DNA of 39,344 nt from an uncultured Burkholderiales bacterium (GTDB lineage Bacteria > Pseudomonadota > Gammaproteobacteria > Burkholderiales > Burkholderiaceae_C). The position numbers and the translations under genes are program-made. Below, piece by piece: positions 26,851-37,126 of the stretch. The notes under the pieces are model-generated. The model was not told the DNA's origin. It saw only the letters and a program-made list of their open reading frames with translations, and ran no database searches. Numbering within the stretch: the stretch's first letter is position 1; each line of letters opens with the position of its first letter. The stretch is taken from contig CAIKVH010000015.1 of assembly GCA_903830725.1 (NCBI GenBank), positions 1-39,344 on the forward strand, given 5' to 3'.

Positions 26851-27825
26851 TTAGGTTGGGGTTCGCAGCGTCCCCCGACGCGTCTCATTTTCTATCCAAT
26901 GACGAACGCGTTCAGCATCTGCAATTCGGCTAAATTTGCCAGCAGAGTCTAAGAAAACCATAATCAATTTACGTCCTGAGATCTTAGCTTGCATAACTAG
27001 ACACTGACCAGCCTCAGAGATATAACCAGTCTTTTGTAAGCCAATTTCCCAATTTGGACTGCTCACGAGATGATTGGTCGTCCTGAATTCCATTTTGTGA
27101 CGACCCACTTCAACAGAGTAACTACCTGATGTCGTAAGTTGTCGCAACAAAGGATCGTTGTAGGCGTAACCAACTAAAGTAGCTAAGTCTTTGGCGCTAG
27201 ATTGGTTTCTAGATGAAAGCCCTGTAGGCTCAGAGTAGCGTGTGTCCTTCATTCCGATGGAAGCTGCTTTAGCGTTCATCAATGAAACAAAGGTTTCAAG
27301 TCCACCTGGGAAGGTGCGCCCAAGTGCATGGGCAGCTCTGTTCTCACTTGACATGAGCGCGAGTTGAAGTAAATCACCGCGAGAGAGAGTCGTGCCTACA
27401 GCGAGCCTGGAGCGACTGCCCTTTTCTGTGTCAATTTCATCCTCAGTAATAGTGATGAGCTCGTCCATATTAAGCTTTGCTTCACTAATTAACACGCCCG
27501 TCATGAGCTTGGTAATGGAAGCAATTGGCAAAACGGCTTCATCATTTTTACTGAGCAACACCTCGTTCGTATCTTGATCGATTACGTAGGCAACGCTGGA
27601 CTTAAGAGCGAGCTCGTCCCTGGAGATGTGAAGACCTGCAAGCTCTCCAAAGGAGGGACGTGAGGGAACGTAGCGGACTAAAGTTCTGTGAAAAAGTCTC
27701 CCCTTGTGACTTGCGTGACGATGCCCACCTGCTTGGGAGGACGTGTCAGTGTCAGCCGAGCATACGGGGACAAGTGAAAGGCTGGATATCGCTACAACTA
27801 GGGCTTGGATGAACAGTCGTTTCAA
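26851..27825 (-). CDS. pbpG: D-alanyl-D-alanine endopeptidase (PBP7-like, peptidase S11)
   Basis: This 324-residue secreted protein has a signal peptide (to about SADT26) and the low-molecular-mass penicillin-binding protein motifs: SxxK as S103-I-T-K106 (PIASITKLM), SxN as S160-E-N162, and KTG at 265-267 (LQKTGY). PBP7 enzymes cut D-Ala-meso-DAP cross-bridges in the periplasm. A His-rich stretch after the signal peptide (GGHRHASH) is a minor peculiarity. It has no C-terminal amphipathic anchor, fitting PBP7 rather than PBP5. Confidence 0.92.
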   Translation of the reverse strand: MKRLFIQALVVAISSLSLVPVCSADTDTSSQAGGHRHASHKGRLFHRTLVRYVPSRPSFGELAGLHISRDELALKSSVAYVIDQDTNEVLLSKNDEAVLPIASITKLMTGVLISEAKLNMDELITITEDEIDTEKGSRSRLAVGTTLSRGDLLQLALMSSENRAAHALGRTFPGGLETFVSLMNAKAASIGMKDTRYSEPTGLSSRNQSSAKDLATLVGYAYNDPLLRQLTTSGSYSVEVGRHKMEFRTTNHLVSSPNWEIGLQKTGYISEAGQCLVMQAKISGRKLIMVFLDSAGKFSRIADAERVRHWIENETRRGTLRTPT

Positions 27826-28050
27826 AGGGGTTACCTCTTAATTAATAAGATTCAACGTACATTGTAAGATATTTACAAATCAATAGCAAGATCATATGGT
27901 TACGAAGATTTCTTGAGATTTAGAAATTTTTGAGGCTAGGATTCCAATTAAAACGGAAAAATCGTGCGCAAATGAAGCTAAATCAACCTAAGTCATTGAT
28001 TTTATTAATGAATAATTGAAGAATTGTTTATGACAATTGGACGCAATAAA

Positions 28051-28083
28051 TCCTCCACTGACGCCCAGGCTGGAGGACTTTTT
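28051..28083 (+). terminator. Hairpin with T-run between pbpG and leuA
   Basis: TCCTCCA (28051-28057) and TGGAGGA (28071-28077) flank a 13-base loop and are followed on the plus strand by CTTTTT. No rightward gene precedes it within 1.3 kb. In the leftward direction it lies 44 bases after the leuA stop but is followed only by TTTATT. It may be a bidirectional terminator mainly serving leuA, or the end of a rightward small RNA in 27830-28050. Confidence 0.6.
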
Positions 28084-28120
28084 GCACTAAAACCACAATC
28101 TAATCAAAAATTTCAGTGGG

Positions 28121-29659
28121 CTACCCCTGCGCCATGACCCTATCAGATTGACTTCTTAGCTTGTTGAGCGCGCTCAAATAAGCCTTTGCTGAGGCTACGA
28201 CGATGTCAGGATCAGATCCAACGCCGTTCACTATCCGTCCGCTGTTTTGAAGTCGAACCGTTACTTCGCCCTGGCTCTCTGTTGAACCACTAATCGCATT
28301 TACAGAGTACAGAACCATCTCCGCTCCGCTTTTAACGTGCTTCTCAATGGCTTTGAGTGAGGCATCAACCGGTCCATTACCGTCCGAGTCAGAGTGCACC
28401 TCCAATCCGTTCACATTGAAAACAATACTTGCGTGAGGTCTCTCACCCGTCTCACTATGCTGATTGAGAGAGACGAAATTAAAAGTATCTTTTTCGTGTG
28501 AAAGACTCTCCTCGCTAACCAAGGCCAAAATGTCTTCATCAAAAATTTCACTCTTGCGGTCTGCGAGTTCTTTAAACTTTGCAAACGCATTATTCACTTC
28601 TGTTTCGCTATCGAGATCAACACCTAAGTCTTGTAAACGCTGTTTGAAAGCATTGCGGCCACTTAATTTACCAAGGACGATCTTATTTGCACTCCAACCC
28701 ACGTCTTGCGCTCGCATGATCTCGTAAGTATCACGCGCCTTCAAAACGCCGTCTTGGTGTATTCCAGATGCGTGGGCAAAAGCATTTGCACCAACGACAG
28801 CTTTATTGGGCTGAACAACAAAACCAGTTGTCTGAGAGACCATGCGACTAGCGGCCAAGATTTGTTGCGTATCAACACCTACTGTCAATCCAAAGTAATC
28901 CGAGCGTGTCTTAATGGCCATTACAACTTCCTCTAAAGCGCAGTTACCAGCGCGCTCCCCGAGTCCGTTGATGGTGCACTCAATTTGTCTTGCACCCCCA
29001 ATTTTGATACCAGCAAGGGAATTGGCTACAGCCATCCCTAAGTCGTTATGACAGTGAACGGACCAAATGGCTTTATCGCTGTTTGGAATCCTCGTGCGAA
29101 GTGTTTTTATGAACTCACCGTAAAGCTCTGGAATGGCGTACCCCACAGTGTCGGGGACGTTAATTGTTGTAGCGCCCTCTTTAATGACAGCCTCCAAAAT
29201 TTTGCATAAAAAGTCCATATCACTTCTGTAACCATCCTCGGGACTGAATTCAATATCGCCCACCAAGTTCCTTGCGAAACGAACGGATTGCACCGCTTGC
29301 TCAAACACTTGATCAGGGGTCATGCGAAGCTTTTTCTCCATATGCAAGGGAGATGTTGCAATAAATGTGTGGATACGAGCGCTTTTAGCACCTGCAAGTG
29401 CCTCAGCGGCGCGCGAGATATCTCTATCATTAGCGCGAGAAAGCGAGCAAACTGTAGAGTCTTTGATCGCATCAGCTATTGCCTTTACCGCCTCGAAATC
29501 CCCCTGAGAACTCGCGGCAAATCCGGCTTCAATCACATCTACTCTCAGTCGCTCAAGTTGGCGAGCAATCCTTAATTTTTCCTCCCTCGTCATAGAAGCC
29601 CCAGGAGACTGCTCACCATCACGCAAAGTTGTATCAAATATGATTAATTTTTCAGCCAT
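28121..29659 (-). CDS. leuA: 2-isopropylmalate synthase
   Basis: LeuA condenses acetyl-CoA with 2-ketoisovalerate, the first committed step of leucine synthesis. The 512-residue protein starts at ATG 29659 with AGGAG eight bases upstream; the frame extends to 29719 but without family sequence. The catalytic TIM barrel shows [12 protein letters not shown] (with Asp14), the metal-binding HCHND (H202, H204) and NGLGERAGN, followed by the C-terminal LeuA regulatory domain (from about 380) that normally binds leucine for feedback. Transcription is probably also controlled by the leader peptide and hairpin just upstream. Confidence 0.97.
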   Translation of the reverse strand: MAEKLIIFDTTLRDGEQSPGASMTREEKLRIARQLERLRVDVIEAGFAASSQGDFEAVKAIADAIKDSTVCSLSRANDRDISRAAEALAGAKSARIHTFIATSPLHMEKKLRMTPDQVFEQAVQSVRFARNLVGDIEFSPEDGYRSDMDFLCKILEAVIKEGATTINVPDTVGYAIPELYGEFIKTLRTRIPNSDKAIWSVHCHNDLGMAVANSLAGIKIGGARQIECTINGLGERAGNCALEEVVMAIKTRSDYFGLTVGVDTQQILAASRMVSQTTGFVVQPNKAVVGANAFAHASGIHQDGVLKARDTYEIMRAQDVGWSANKIVLGKLSGRNAFKQRLQDLGVDLDSETEVNNAFAKFKELADRKSEIFDEDILALVSEESLSHEKDTFNFVSLNQHSETGERPHASIVFNVNGLEVHSDSDGNGPVDASLKAIEKHVKSGAEMVLYSVNAISGSTESQGEVTVRLQNSGRIVNGVGSDPDIVVASAKAYLSALNKLRSQSDRVMAQG

Positions 29660-29720
29660 TTTCAAATCTCCTGGAATTGATAAAACAAATATCGAACACT
29701 TTAACTTCTGATGCCCCATG

Positions 29721-29757
29721 CAAAAGGGCCCGCTGCTTGTGCATACGGGCCCTTTTG
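29721..29757 (-). terminator. Attenuator-type terminator hairpin upstream of leuA
   Basis: Perfect 12-base arms (CGGGCCCTTTTG at 29746-29757 and its complement at 29721-29732) flank a 13-base loop. It lies 17 bases after the leader-peptide stop and 61 bases before the leuA ATG. The leader segment ACGGGC (minus strand, 29791-29786) is complementary to GCCCGT at 29750-29745 in the hairpin's 5' arm, so a competing antiterminator can form. The U-run is only four bases and lies within the stem. Confidence 0.75.
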
Positions 29758-29774
29758 TTGGATAGACTTAAGCG

Positions 29775-29828
29775 CTACTCAACCCGCCCGTGTTGACGAA
29801 GTAGTAGTAGCGCTAGAGAAATATTCAT
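29775..29828 (-). CDS. leuL: leuA leader peptide (17 aa) for leucine attenuation
   Basis: The small frame encodes MNISLALLLLRQHGRVE followed by TAG. It has five Leu codons (CTA, then CTA-CTA-CTA-CTT in tandem). Its place upstream of leuA, the hairpin that follows, and the complementarity between its codons 13-15 and that hairpin are the defining parts of ribosome-mediated attenuation. Leucine shortage should stall the ribosome at the CTA run and favour the antiterminator. It lies between the pssA stop (29971) and leuA; no strong Shine-Dalgarno is seen. Confidence 0.75.
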   Translation of the reverse strand: MNISLALLLLRQHGRVE

Positions 29829-29970
29829 AACTAAACTTTAACACATATTCCAACTACTTGAGACAATGTTTGAAATTTAGTAATTATTTTGCAACATAAC
29901 GGGGTTAGCAAGTCGTTTTCTTGAATTACTACGGCATCTAAAGCTAGCGGATTCTTAGTGTCCTAGCAGG

Positions 29971-30768
29971 CTATTGATGCAATCCCTCTTCGTCTGGCTC
30001 CTCAGTAGAGAGGCTAATCAATGATGTGTGCTCACCCTTGTGTTTACGCCATATATACACACCGTAACCACTGGTTCCGTAGAGAATAAACAAAGCAAAT
30101 AATACTGTTGGTGGATTGATGTTGATGATCGCTATGATCAGAGCAATCAAAACAATTCCCGTAAAAGGTACGCTGCGTCGCATTTGAAAATCTTTAAAAC
30201 TATAAAAGGGGACATTGGTCACCATAGTGAGTCCTGCATAAAGGCACAACCCAAAGACCCACCAAGACAAGCTTGCACCAGGATATTCTGTCTCGACCGC
30301 CCACCAAATAAACCCCATAACGAGAGCTGCTGCTGCGGGACTGGGAAGCCCCTGGAAATACCTCTTGTCTACAACTGATGTATTCACGTTAAACCGCGCT
30401 AATCGCAGTGCAGCACAGGCACAGTAAACAAAGGCTGCAATCCAGCCCCAGCGACCAAGGCCTTTCAAGGCCCATTCGTAAGAGATTAATGCGGGTGCAG
30501 CCCCAAAGGAGACCATATCAGCGAGCGAATCCATCTGCTCCCCAAACGCACTTTGAGTGTTAGTCATTCTCGCTACGCGTCCATCCAAACTATCAAGAAC
30601 CATCGCGCAAAAGACCCCAATGGCAGCCTTATCGAAGACCCCATTCATAGCCATCACTATCGAATAAAAACCACCAAACAAAGCCGCAAGCGTAAAAAGA
30701 TTGGGTAGAACATAAATCCCCTTCATTGGGGGTTTACGGGGTTGATCGATTTCTTTTTGGGAGTCCAT
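29971..30768 (-). CDS. pssA: CDP-diacylglycerol--serine O-phosphatidyltransferase
   Basis: PssA makes phosphatidylserine from CDP-diacylglycerol and serine in the inner membrane. The 265-residue multi-pass protein carries the CDP-alcohol phosphotransferase motif DGx2ARx8Gx3Dx3D at about residues 62-84 (DGRVAR ... GEQMDSLAD). It follows psd by 13 bases, so phosphatidylserine synthesis and its decarboxylation to phosphatidylethanolamine are in one transcript with the ilv genes. Confidence 0.95.
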   Translation of the reverse strand: MDSQKEIDQPRKPPMKGIYVLPNLFTLAALFGGFYSIVMAMNGVFDKAAIGVFCAMVLDSLDGRVARMTNTQSAFGEQMDSLADMVSFGAAPALISYEWALKGLGRWGWIAAFVYCACAALRLARFNVNTSVVDKRYFQGLPSPAAAALVMGFIWWAVETEYPGASLSWWVFGLCLYAGLTMVTNVPFYSFKDFQMRRSVPFTGIVLIALIIAIININPPTVLFALFILYGTSGYGVYIWRKHKGEHTSLISLSTEEPDEEGLHQ

Positions 30769-30781
30769 GAATGCTTACGCT

Positions 30782-31429
30782 TTAAAGAGTAGCTAGCACG
30801 GTTGATGTGGCTGAGACCTTGTCTCCAGGCGCGACCTGAGGTGTTGCGGATAAAGGTAGGTATACATCAACCCTGGAGCCGAAACGAATGAAACCGTAGC
30901 GCTGCCCCTTATGCAGTGTCTCACCAGCGCTTGTATAGCAAAGTATCCGACGTGCAATTAAGCCAGCAACCTGAACCAGTGTAATTGTTTGATTTTGTCC
31001 AGAAACAAGAGCATCAATTACAACCGCATTTCGCTCGTTTTCTGAGGAAGCTTTGTCCAAATCCGCATTAACAAATAATCCTGGAAAGTATTTCACCTCA
31101 CGAACTGTTCCGTTAACGCTTGATCGGTTGCTATGAACATTAAATACATTCATAAAAACGCTAATCAATAGTGCTTCTCGACCAGCATAGGGATCCAGGC
31201 ACCTTTCTACCTTAACGATTCGACCATCGGCTGGTGAGAGAACTGCGTTTTCAATCTCAGGAACCTCTCGCGCAGGATCCCTAAAAAACTGAACCACAAA
31301 TAATGTAATGATCCAAAATGGGACGCTTACTCCAAGGCCAAAAAATATCCACGCCCCTATTGAAACTAGGGTGCTGGCAGCTATAAACGGCCAACCTTCT
31401 CGGGCCAACAAAGGGTGTGGATAGTTCAT
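30782..31429 (-). CDS. psd: Phosphatidylserine decarboxylase (short proenzyme type)
   Basis: Psd converts phosphatidylserine to phosphatidylethanolamine using a pyruvoyl group made by self-cleavage. The 215-residue protein is the short type: two N-terminal hydrophobic segments (about 14-47), VLSPADGRI (63-71), [16 protein letters not shown] (92-107), and the self-cleavage site G184-S185 in RFGSRVD. It starts 22 bases after ilvC and precedes pssA, a linkage typical of betaproteobacteria. Confidence 0.95.
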   Translation of the reverse strand: MNYPHPLLAREGWPFIAASTLVSIGAWIFFGLGVSVPFWIITLFVVQFFRDPAREVPEIENAVLSPADGRIVKVERCLDPYAGREALLISVFMNVFNVHSNRSSVNGTVREVKYFPGLFVNADLDKASSENERNAVVIDALVSGQNQTITLVQVAGLIARRILCYTSAGETLHKGQRYGFIRFGSRVDVYLPLSATPQVAPGDKVSATSTVLATL

Positions 31430-31451
31430 AAGGTTTTGTAAGGATTAAAGA

Positions 31452-32492
<1,041 letters not shown>

Positions 32493-32607
32493 TTAATTCA
32501 AAGTTTTCAAAATAATTGAGTTTAAATACCTGAGCCTTAAACCACTCAAGCTCTCTCAAATCCGCATACCTTCAAAATATCAAGATCTGGCTTAATCAAA
32601 TCAGATC

Positions 32608-33099
32608 TCAAACTCTCAGTATCCTCTCTCCACGACCGATGCCACAACACCCGGTCCTGACGGTCTCCAAAATTGCATTACGGTCAATCGCCTCTAAGAA
32701 TGCATCATTCTTGGAATGATCTCCAGTAAGCTCTAGGGTGTAACTCTTCTCAGTGACATCAATAATACGACCCCTAAAAATATCAGCCATGCGCTTCATC
32801 TCTTCGCGCTCTTTGCCAACTGCTCTAACCTTTACAAGCATCAGTTCACGCTCAGTGTAGGGGCCCTCTGTGAGGTCAACCACCTTAACCACTTCAATGA
32901 GGCGATTTAGATGTTTAGTAATTTGTTCAATGACATCGTCTGAGCCAGTTGTTTGAATGGTCATACGCGAGAGACTTGGATCCTCAGTGGGCGCAACAGT
33001 GAGTGACTCAATGTTGTATCCCCTAGCTGAGAAAAGCCCCACAACACGGGACAACGCGCCCGGTTCGTTCTCGATCAATACTGCGATGATGTGTTTCAT
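32608..33099 (-). CDS. ilvN: Acetolactate synthase small (regulatory) subunit
   Basis: The 163-residue protein has an N-terminal ACT domain (about 4-75: ENEPGALSRVVGLFSARGYNIESLTV) and the C-terminal ALS small-subunit domain (about 85-160). It activates the large subunit and confers valine feedback inhibition. Length and sequence fit the IlvH/IlvN type. It lies 114 bases downstream of ilvB. The symbols ilvN and ilvH are both used for this orthologue. Confidence 0.95.
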   Translation of the reverse strand: MKHIIAVLIENEPGALSRVVGLFSARGYNIESLTVAPTEDPSLSRMTIQTTGSDDVIEQITKHLNRLIEVVKVVDLTEGPYTERELMLVKVRAVGKEREEMKRMADIFRGRIIDVTEKSYTLELTGDHSKNDAFLEAIDRNAILETVRTGCCGIGRGERILRV

Positions 33100-33213
33100 A
33101 TTGCGTTTCCTCTTCTCGCTGCCCTCCCCCTCGGGCGGTAACCTGAGGGCTTGGCAGGCAATAGATTCTTGCCTCGTTTAATTAATGATTAAAAAGTTAT
33201 TCAACCTCGGAGC

Positions 33214-35034
33214 TCAAAGATCCTCACTACCCAAAAGCATCTCAGTAATGCCCTTGCCAGCTTGGACCATTGGGAAAACGTTTTCAGTTTGATCCGTTCT
33301 AAAGTCTAAAAACACAGTTCGGTCCTTGAGACGCCTGGCCTCACGAAGGGCTCCTTCAACGTCTTGTGGACGCTCAATCAGCATACCAACGTGACCATAC
33401 GCCTCAGCGAGTTTCACAAAATCGGGCAACGCATCCATGTAACTATGGCTGTACCGACCTGAGTATTCAATTTCCTGCCACTGACGTACCATGCCTAAAT
33501 AACGGTTATTAAGAGCCATGATGATGATGGGCGTGTTGTATTGCTTACAAGTTGAGAGCTCTTGAATACACATTTGTACTGAGCCCTCACCCGTGATACA
33601 AAAGACTTCACTCTCTGGCTTTGCCAATTTAACACCCATTGCATAGGGGATACCTACGCCCATAGTACCCAAACCGCCTGAATTAATCCAACGCCTTGGC
33701 TCGTTGAACTTAAAGTATTGAGCAGCCCACATTTGATGCTGCCCTACATCAGAGGTAACGTAGACGTCATCATCCTTGGTCATATTCCAAAGTGTTTCAA
33801 CAACAAATTGAGGCTTGATGACTGAACTGTTGTTGCGGTCGTAGCTTAGACAATCTCTTTTGCGCCACTCATTCACCGTATTCCACCACTGAGCGAGGGC
33901 ATGCGGATCGGGTCGCGCTGGGCTTTCTTTGAGCATAAAGAGCATTTCATTCAATACATCTTTTACATCCCCAACAATTGGAATATCAACCTTGACGCGC
34001 TTGGAGATGCTAGAGGGATCGATATCAATGTGAATGATCTTTCTCTCGTTTTGGGCAAAATGTTTTGGATTTCCAATGACTCGATCATCAAACCTGGCGC
34101 CAACAGCTAACAACACATCACAGTTTTGCATTGCATTGTTGGCCTCTATGGTCCCGTGCATACCGAGCATGCCTAAGAACTTGCTGTCCGTCGAGGGATA
34201 GGCACCAAGTCCCATAAGTGTGCTTGTGCAGGGTGCGCCAATTAAATCAACAAGTGCTCTAAGCTCATGGGAGGCTTCACTCATAAGCACGCCCCCACCC
34301 GTGTAGATGTAGGGTCGCTTAGCGTTTAAAAGAAGTTGCAATGCTTTTCTGATTTGACCGCCGTGCCCTTTAACCACGGGGTTATACGAACGCATGTGAA
34401 CAGCCTCAGGATAACCTGAGTAGGTGGTTTTCTTGAAAGAAACATCTTTAGGGATGTCTACAACCACGGGGCCAGGTCGACCACTTCTGGCGATATGAAA
34501 AGCCTTTTTCATAATGACGGCCAAATCGTCAACGTCCTTAACCAAAAAGTTATGCTTCACGATCGGACGTGTGATCCCAACGGTGTCACACTCTTGGAAC
34601 GCATCAAGACCAATCGCTGGGGTAGGAACTTGACCCGTAATAATGACCATTGGGATGCTGTCCATGTAGGCCGTTGCAATTCCAGTCACAGCATTGGTCA
34701 CCCCTGGACCAGAGGTCACGAGTGCAACACCCACATCTCCAGTTGCTCGAGCGTAGCCATCCGCAGCATGAACAGCCGCCTGCTCATGACGAACCAAGAC
34801 GTGCTGAATTGTTTCTTGCTTGTATAGGGCGTCGTAAATGTAGAGCACTGCTCCACCCGGGTAGCCCCAAAGGTACTTAACGTTCTCCGCTTGGAGAGAT
34901 TTAACCAAAATCTCAGACCCATTCATTTGCAGCGCAGTTGCGCCTGTATCTGGTGAGATCTTGGAAGAGCTGTTGCCGGTCGCCTGGTTGGCTTTAATTG
35001 GAGCAGAACTCGAATCTGCATGATTAGTTTGCAT
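33214..35034 (-). CDS. ilvB: Acetolactate synthase large (catalytic) subunit
   Basis: This 606-residue ThDP- and FAD-dependent enzyme makes acetolactate or acetohydroxybutyrate. Catalytic Glu84 is in VRHEQAAVHAADG. The ThDP-Mg motif reads GEG (TGEGSVQMCIQE ... LNN) rather than GDG, a substitution I recognise from Pseudomonas and other proteobacterial IlvB proteins. A Ser/Asn-rich extension of about 36 residues precedes MNGSEILVKSL; such extensions are common in Burkholderiales. It heads the ilvBNC-psd-pssA-leuA run, diverging from the sigma-factor gene. Confidence 0.97.
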   Translation of the reverse strand: MQTNHADSSSAPIKANQATGNSSSKISPDTGATALQMNGSEILVKSLQAENVKYLWGYPGGAVLYIYDALYKQETIQHVLVRHEQAAVHAADGYARATGDVGVALVTSGPGVTNAVTGIATAYMDSIPMVIITGQVPTPAIGLDAFQECDTVGITRPIVKHNFLVKDVDDLAVIMKKAFHIARSGRPGPVVVDIPKDVSFKKTTYSGYPEAVHMRSYNPVVKGHGGQIRKALQLLLNAKRPYIYTGGGVLMSEASHELRALVDLIGAPCTSTLMGLGAYPSTDSKFLGMLGMHGTIEANNAMQNCDVLLAVGARFDDRVIGNPKHFAQNERKIIHIDIDPSSISKRVKVDIPIVGDVKDVLNEMLFMLKESPARPDPHALAQWWNTVNEWRKRDCLSYDRNNSSVIKPQFVVETLWNMTKDDDVYVTSDVGQHQMWAAQYFKFNEPRRWINSGGLGTMGVGIPYAMGVKLAKPESEVFCITGEGSVQMCIQELSTCKQYNTPIIIMALNNRYLGMVRQWQEIEYSGRYSHSYMDALPDFVKLAEAYGHVGMLIERPQDVEGALREARRLKDRTVFLDFRTDQTENVFPMVQAGKGITEMLLGSEDL

Positions 35035-35085
35035 TTTGAACTTTAACCTTTGTGAATTTCGGAAACGAAAAACCTTCGGTGCTCT

Positions 35086-35148
35086 TTAACGCTCTCTTTT
35101 GGAGACGCCGCAGAACTTAGGACCTGTTGCTACAGATGCAGATCGCAT
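35086..35148 (-). CDS. Candidate leader ORF upstream of ilvB (20 aa)
   Basis: An ATG-TAA frame encodes MRSASVATGPKFCGVSKRER and ends 51 bases before the ilvB start. It has two Val codons but no Ile or Leu, so it is not an obvious branched-chain attenuator peptide, and no good terminator follows it. The 299-base space up to the divergent sigma gene holds no other candidate. It could be a regulatory uORF or part of a structured leader RNA, or chance. Confidence 0.3.
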   Translation of the reverse strand: MRSASVATGPKFCGVSKRER

Positions 35149-35333
35149 CAAACCCAGATCCGTTTACCTTGAGTGTGAAAAGCCCTCTATTATTACATTT
35201 TTATGATTGAGGTTAAGAAAATTAGCTATATTTCCAGGTGATGCGATAATAATTACAAAGACAACGGTACCCACAACCCAAAAAATGGATCCGTCAGAAT
35301 CAAAATAACCACAAAAAGTGAAAAGAGCGAGAC

Positions 35334-35900
35334 TTGGCAAGCGATAAAGAATTATCAGACTTCTTGGTCAGTGTTGAAAAACGCGCTTTCAAACGCACAT
35401 TTTTCAATGTGAGGGATGAAGAGGCAGCGCTTGACATTGTGCAAGACAGCATGATGAAATTAGCTGAGAATTACGGGGATAAACCGAGCTCTGAGTTACC
35501 CATGCTCTTTCACCGGATTCTCTCAAACACCACTCTTGATTGGTTTCGAAGAAAGAAAACTCGTAACGCCCTTTTCTCTAACTTTGCAGATTTTGAATCC
35601 AAGGACAATGAAGAAGACTTCAACTTATTGGAGAGTTTGGCTTCAATAGATGAGTTAGAGCACTCAAATAGTGCGGAAAATGTTTTCAAAAGTAATGAAA
35701 TAGTTCGCGAAATTGAAAAGGAAATTGAAAACTTGCCACCGCGTCAACGAGAAGCCTTCCTGCTGCGTTATTGGGAGGAGTTAGATGTTTCCGAGACAGC
35801 GGCTGCAATGGGGTGCACAGAGGGCAGTGTGAAGACGCATTGCTCTCGCGCAGTGCATGCTTTAATGATAGCCTTAAGGGCAAAAGGGATAGAGCCATGA
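35334..35900 (+). CDS. ECF-like RNA polymerase sigma factor
   Basis: The 188-residue protein has region 2 (about 10-80; DEEAALDIVQDSMMKLAE, then TLDWFRRKKTR) and region 4 (about 133-182; LPPRQREAFLLRYWEELDVSETAAAMGCTEGSVKTH). Such factors redirect RNA polymerase to stress-type promoters. The start is TTG 35334, giving MASDKELSDFL, a beginning I recognise in Burkholderiales homologues. The gene overlaps the next one by ATGA, a layout usual for sigma/anti-sigma pairs. Confidence 0.9.
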   Translation: MASDKELSDFLVSVEKRAFKRTFFNVRDEEAALDIVQDSMMKLAENYGDKPSSELPMLFHRILSNTTLDWFRRKKTRNALFSNFADFESKDNEEDFNLLESLASIDELEHSNSAENVFKSNEIVREIEKEIENLPPRQREAFLLRYWEELDVSETAAAMGCTEGSVKTHCSRAVHALMIALRAKGIEP

Positions 35901-36409
35901 AAATACATAGACCAAATTTAAACCAATCCCAATTGGTGATGGATCAGTTTGGGAGGCGCTTAGCTGCTCGCCTGGACGCGTCTGCGTTGCATTTATCTCA
36001 TGACATAGGAGAACGCCTTCGCGTTGCCCGTATGCAAGCTATTGCTGCCAAAAGGGCGCCTGCTTGGGAAACAGCAAGCGCTGGTAACATTCAAATTCAA
36101 GGCAACCTGGCCAGTTTGCAGTTTGATTTTAATGATGGTAACGTGTGGAATAAGTTTGCCTCCTTTATCCCCCTGGTTGCCCTTGTCATTGGCGTCTTTG
36201 TATTGTTTAATTTCCAGGACAACCAGATCACAAGAGAACTCGCTGAAGTTGATGCAAAACTCCTGCTAGATGACTTACCCCCTACCGCCTATACTGATCC
36301 TGGCTTCCTAAAATTTCTGCAAACCACAAGCAACTTCGCAAGTGACTCTAGTAGCCAGGATTCTTCAGACTCCAGTTCTGATCAAACCGCGGATTCAAAT
36401 TCCAAGTAA
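35897..36409 (+). CDS. DUF3619 family single-pass membrane protein (possible anti-sigma factor)
   Basis: ATG 35897 overlaps the sigma-factor TGA (ATGA), giving 170 residues. A basic N-terminal half (about 1-85) would be cytoplasmic, one TM helix lies at about 88-105, and the C-terminal periplasmic part ends in a Ser/Asp-rich tail. This fits DUF3619, a family seen beside sigma factors in betaproteobacteria. Topology and coupling suggest it holds the sigma factor at the membrane, but I see no canonical zinc-binding anti-sigma motif, so this is inference. Confidence 0.75.
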   Translation: MKIHRPNLNQSQLVMDQFGRRLAARLDASALHLSHDIGERLRVARMQAIAAKRAPAWETASAGNIQIQGNLASLQFDFNDGNVWNKFASFIPLVALVIGVFVLFNFQDNQITRELAEVDAKLLLDDLPPTAYTDPGFLKFLQTTSNFASDSSSQDSSDSSSDQTADSNSK

Positions 36410-36421
36410 CAGGTAATAGCC

Positions 36422-37126
36422 TTGCTCAAATTAGCCGCTAAAGCCAAGTATTTTTTGAGTCTACCTCTCGTATTGAGTCTGGTGGGTGTCCAGTTGTGCG
36501 CCTTTGCCCAAACTGGTCTCACGCCAATTACAAATTCCAACTTCCCTACCCCTGGGACAACTCCTGTCCCAGATGGAGCGCAAACAAAACCTGCTGCCAA
36601 ATTGGAAAATCATCCCTCTTGGCGAGAACTAGATGCGGATCAAAAAGTAGCCCTCGCGCCACTCCAACAATTGTGGTCTCGAATGAGTGATTTCCAAAAG
36701 CAAAAATGGCTGGTTATCTCCAAGAACTACATGTCTATGGGACCCGATGAACAAGCGCGTTTGCAAAGCAGAATGAATGACTGGGTTTCCTTATCGAATC
36801 AAGAGCGCTCTGTAGCAAGGCTTAACTTTGCTGAGGTTAACAAACTAAGCGAAGACCAAAAAAGAGTGAAGTGGGAGGCTTACCAAGCGTTGGAACCCGA
36901 TGCGAAACAAAAACTCCTAGATTCAACCCAACCGCTTCCAAAGGGCGCTGCTATTGCAGTTAAGCCAACCAATAAGGCGCTCTTGACTATTTCGCCTGGA
37001 ACGCCACTGAATACTTCCTCAACTTATCTACCGCGAATTGATGTCTCTCAAATTTCCCCTAAAACACTCCTCGTTACATCAAAAACAGCGAGTTTAGACA
37101 AATCTGCAGGACCCATCGTTAAGTAA
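36422..37126 (+). CDS. DUF3106 family periplasmic protein
   Basis: The 234-residue protein starts at TTG 36422 (AGGT nine bases upstream) with a signal peptide (LSLPLVLSLVGVQLCAFAQT, cleavage near 29). The middle (about 65-165) is a DUF3106-type repeat of short helices: WRELDADQKVALAPLQQLW, W..ISKNYMSMGPDEQARLQ, MNDWVSLSNQERSVARLNF. The spacing recalls RsgI/CpxP-like periplasmic sensors, but no function is established. It overlaps the RDD gene by TAATG. Confidence 0.8.
   Translation: MLKLAAKAKYFLSLPLVLSLVGVQLCAFAQTGLTPITNSNFPTPGTTPVPDGAQTKPAAKLENHPSWRELDADQKVALAPLQQLWSRMSDFQKQKWLVISKNYMSMGPDEQARLQSRMNDWVSLSNQERSVARLNFAEVNKLSEDQKRVKWEAYQALEPDAKQKLLDSTQPLPKGAAIAVKPTNKALLTISPGTPLNTSSTYLPRIDVSQISPKTLLVTSKTASLDKSAGPIVK

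Noticed and set aside
28121..29719. Longer leuA start at 29719
   Set aside because: The extra 20 residues are not family sequence, they begin next to the attenuator hairpin, and ATG 29659 has a strong Shine-Dalgarno.
33214..35034. GEG instead of GDG in the ThDP motif of IlvB, considered as an inactive paralogue
   Set aside because: The same substitution is common in proteobacterial IlvB, and the catalytic Glu84 and all other motifs are intact.
35771..36409. Longer start for the DUF3619 gene at 35771
   Set aside because: The extension lies inside the sigma-factor coding region in another frame; ATG 35897 gives the usual ATGA overlap.
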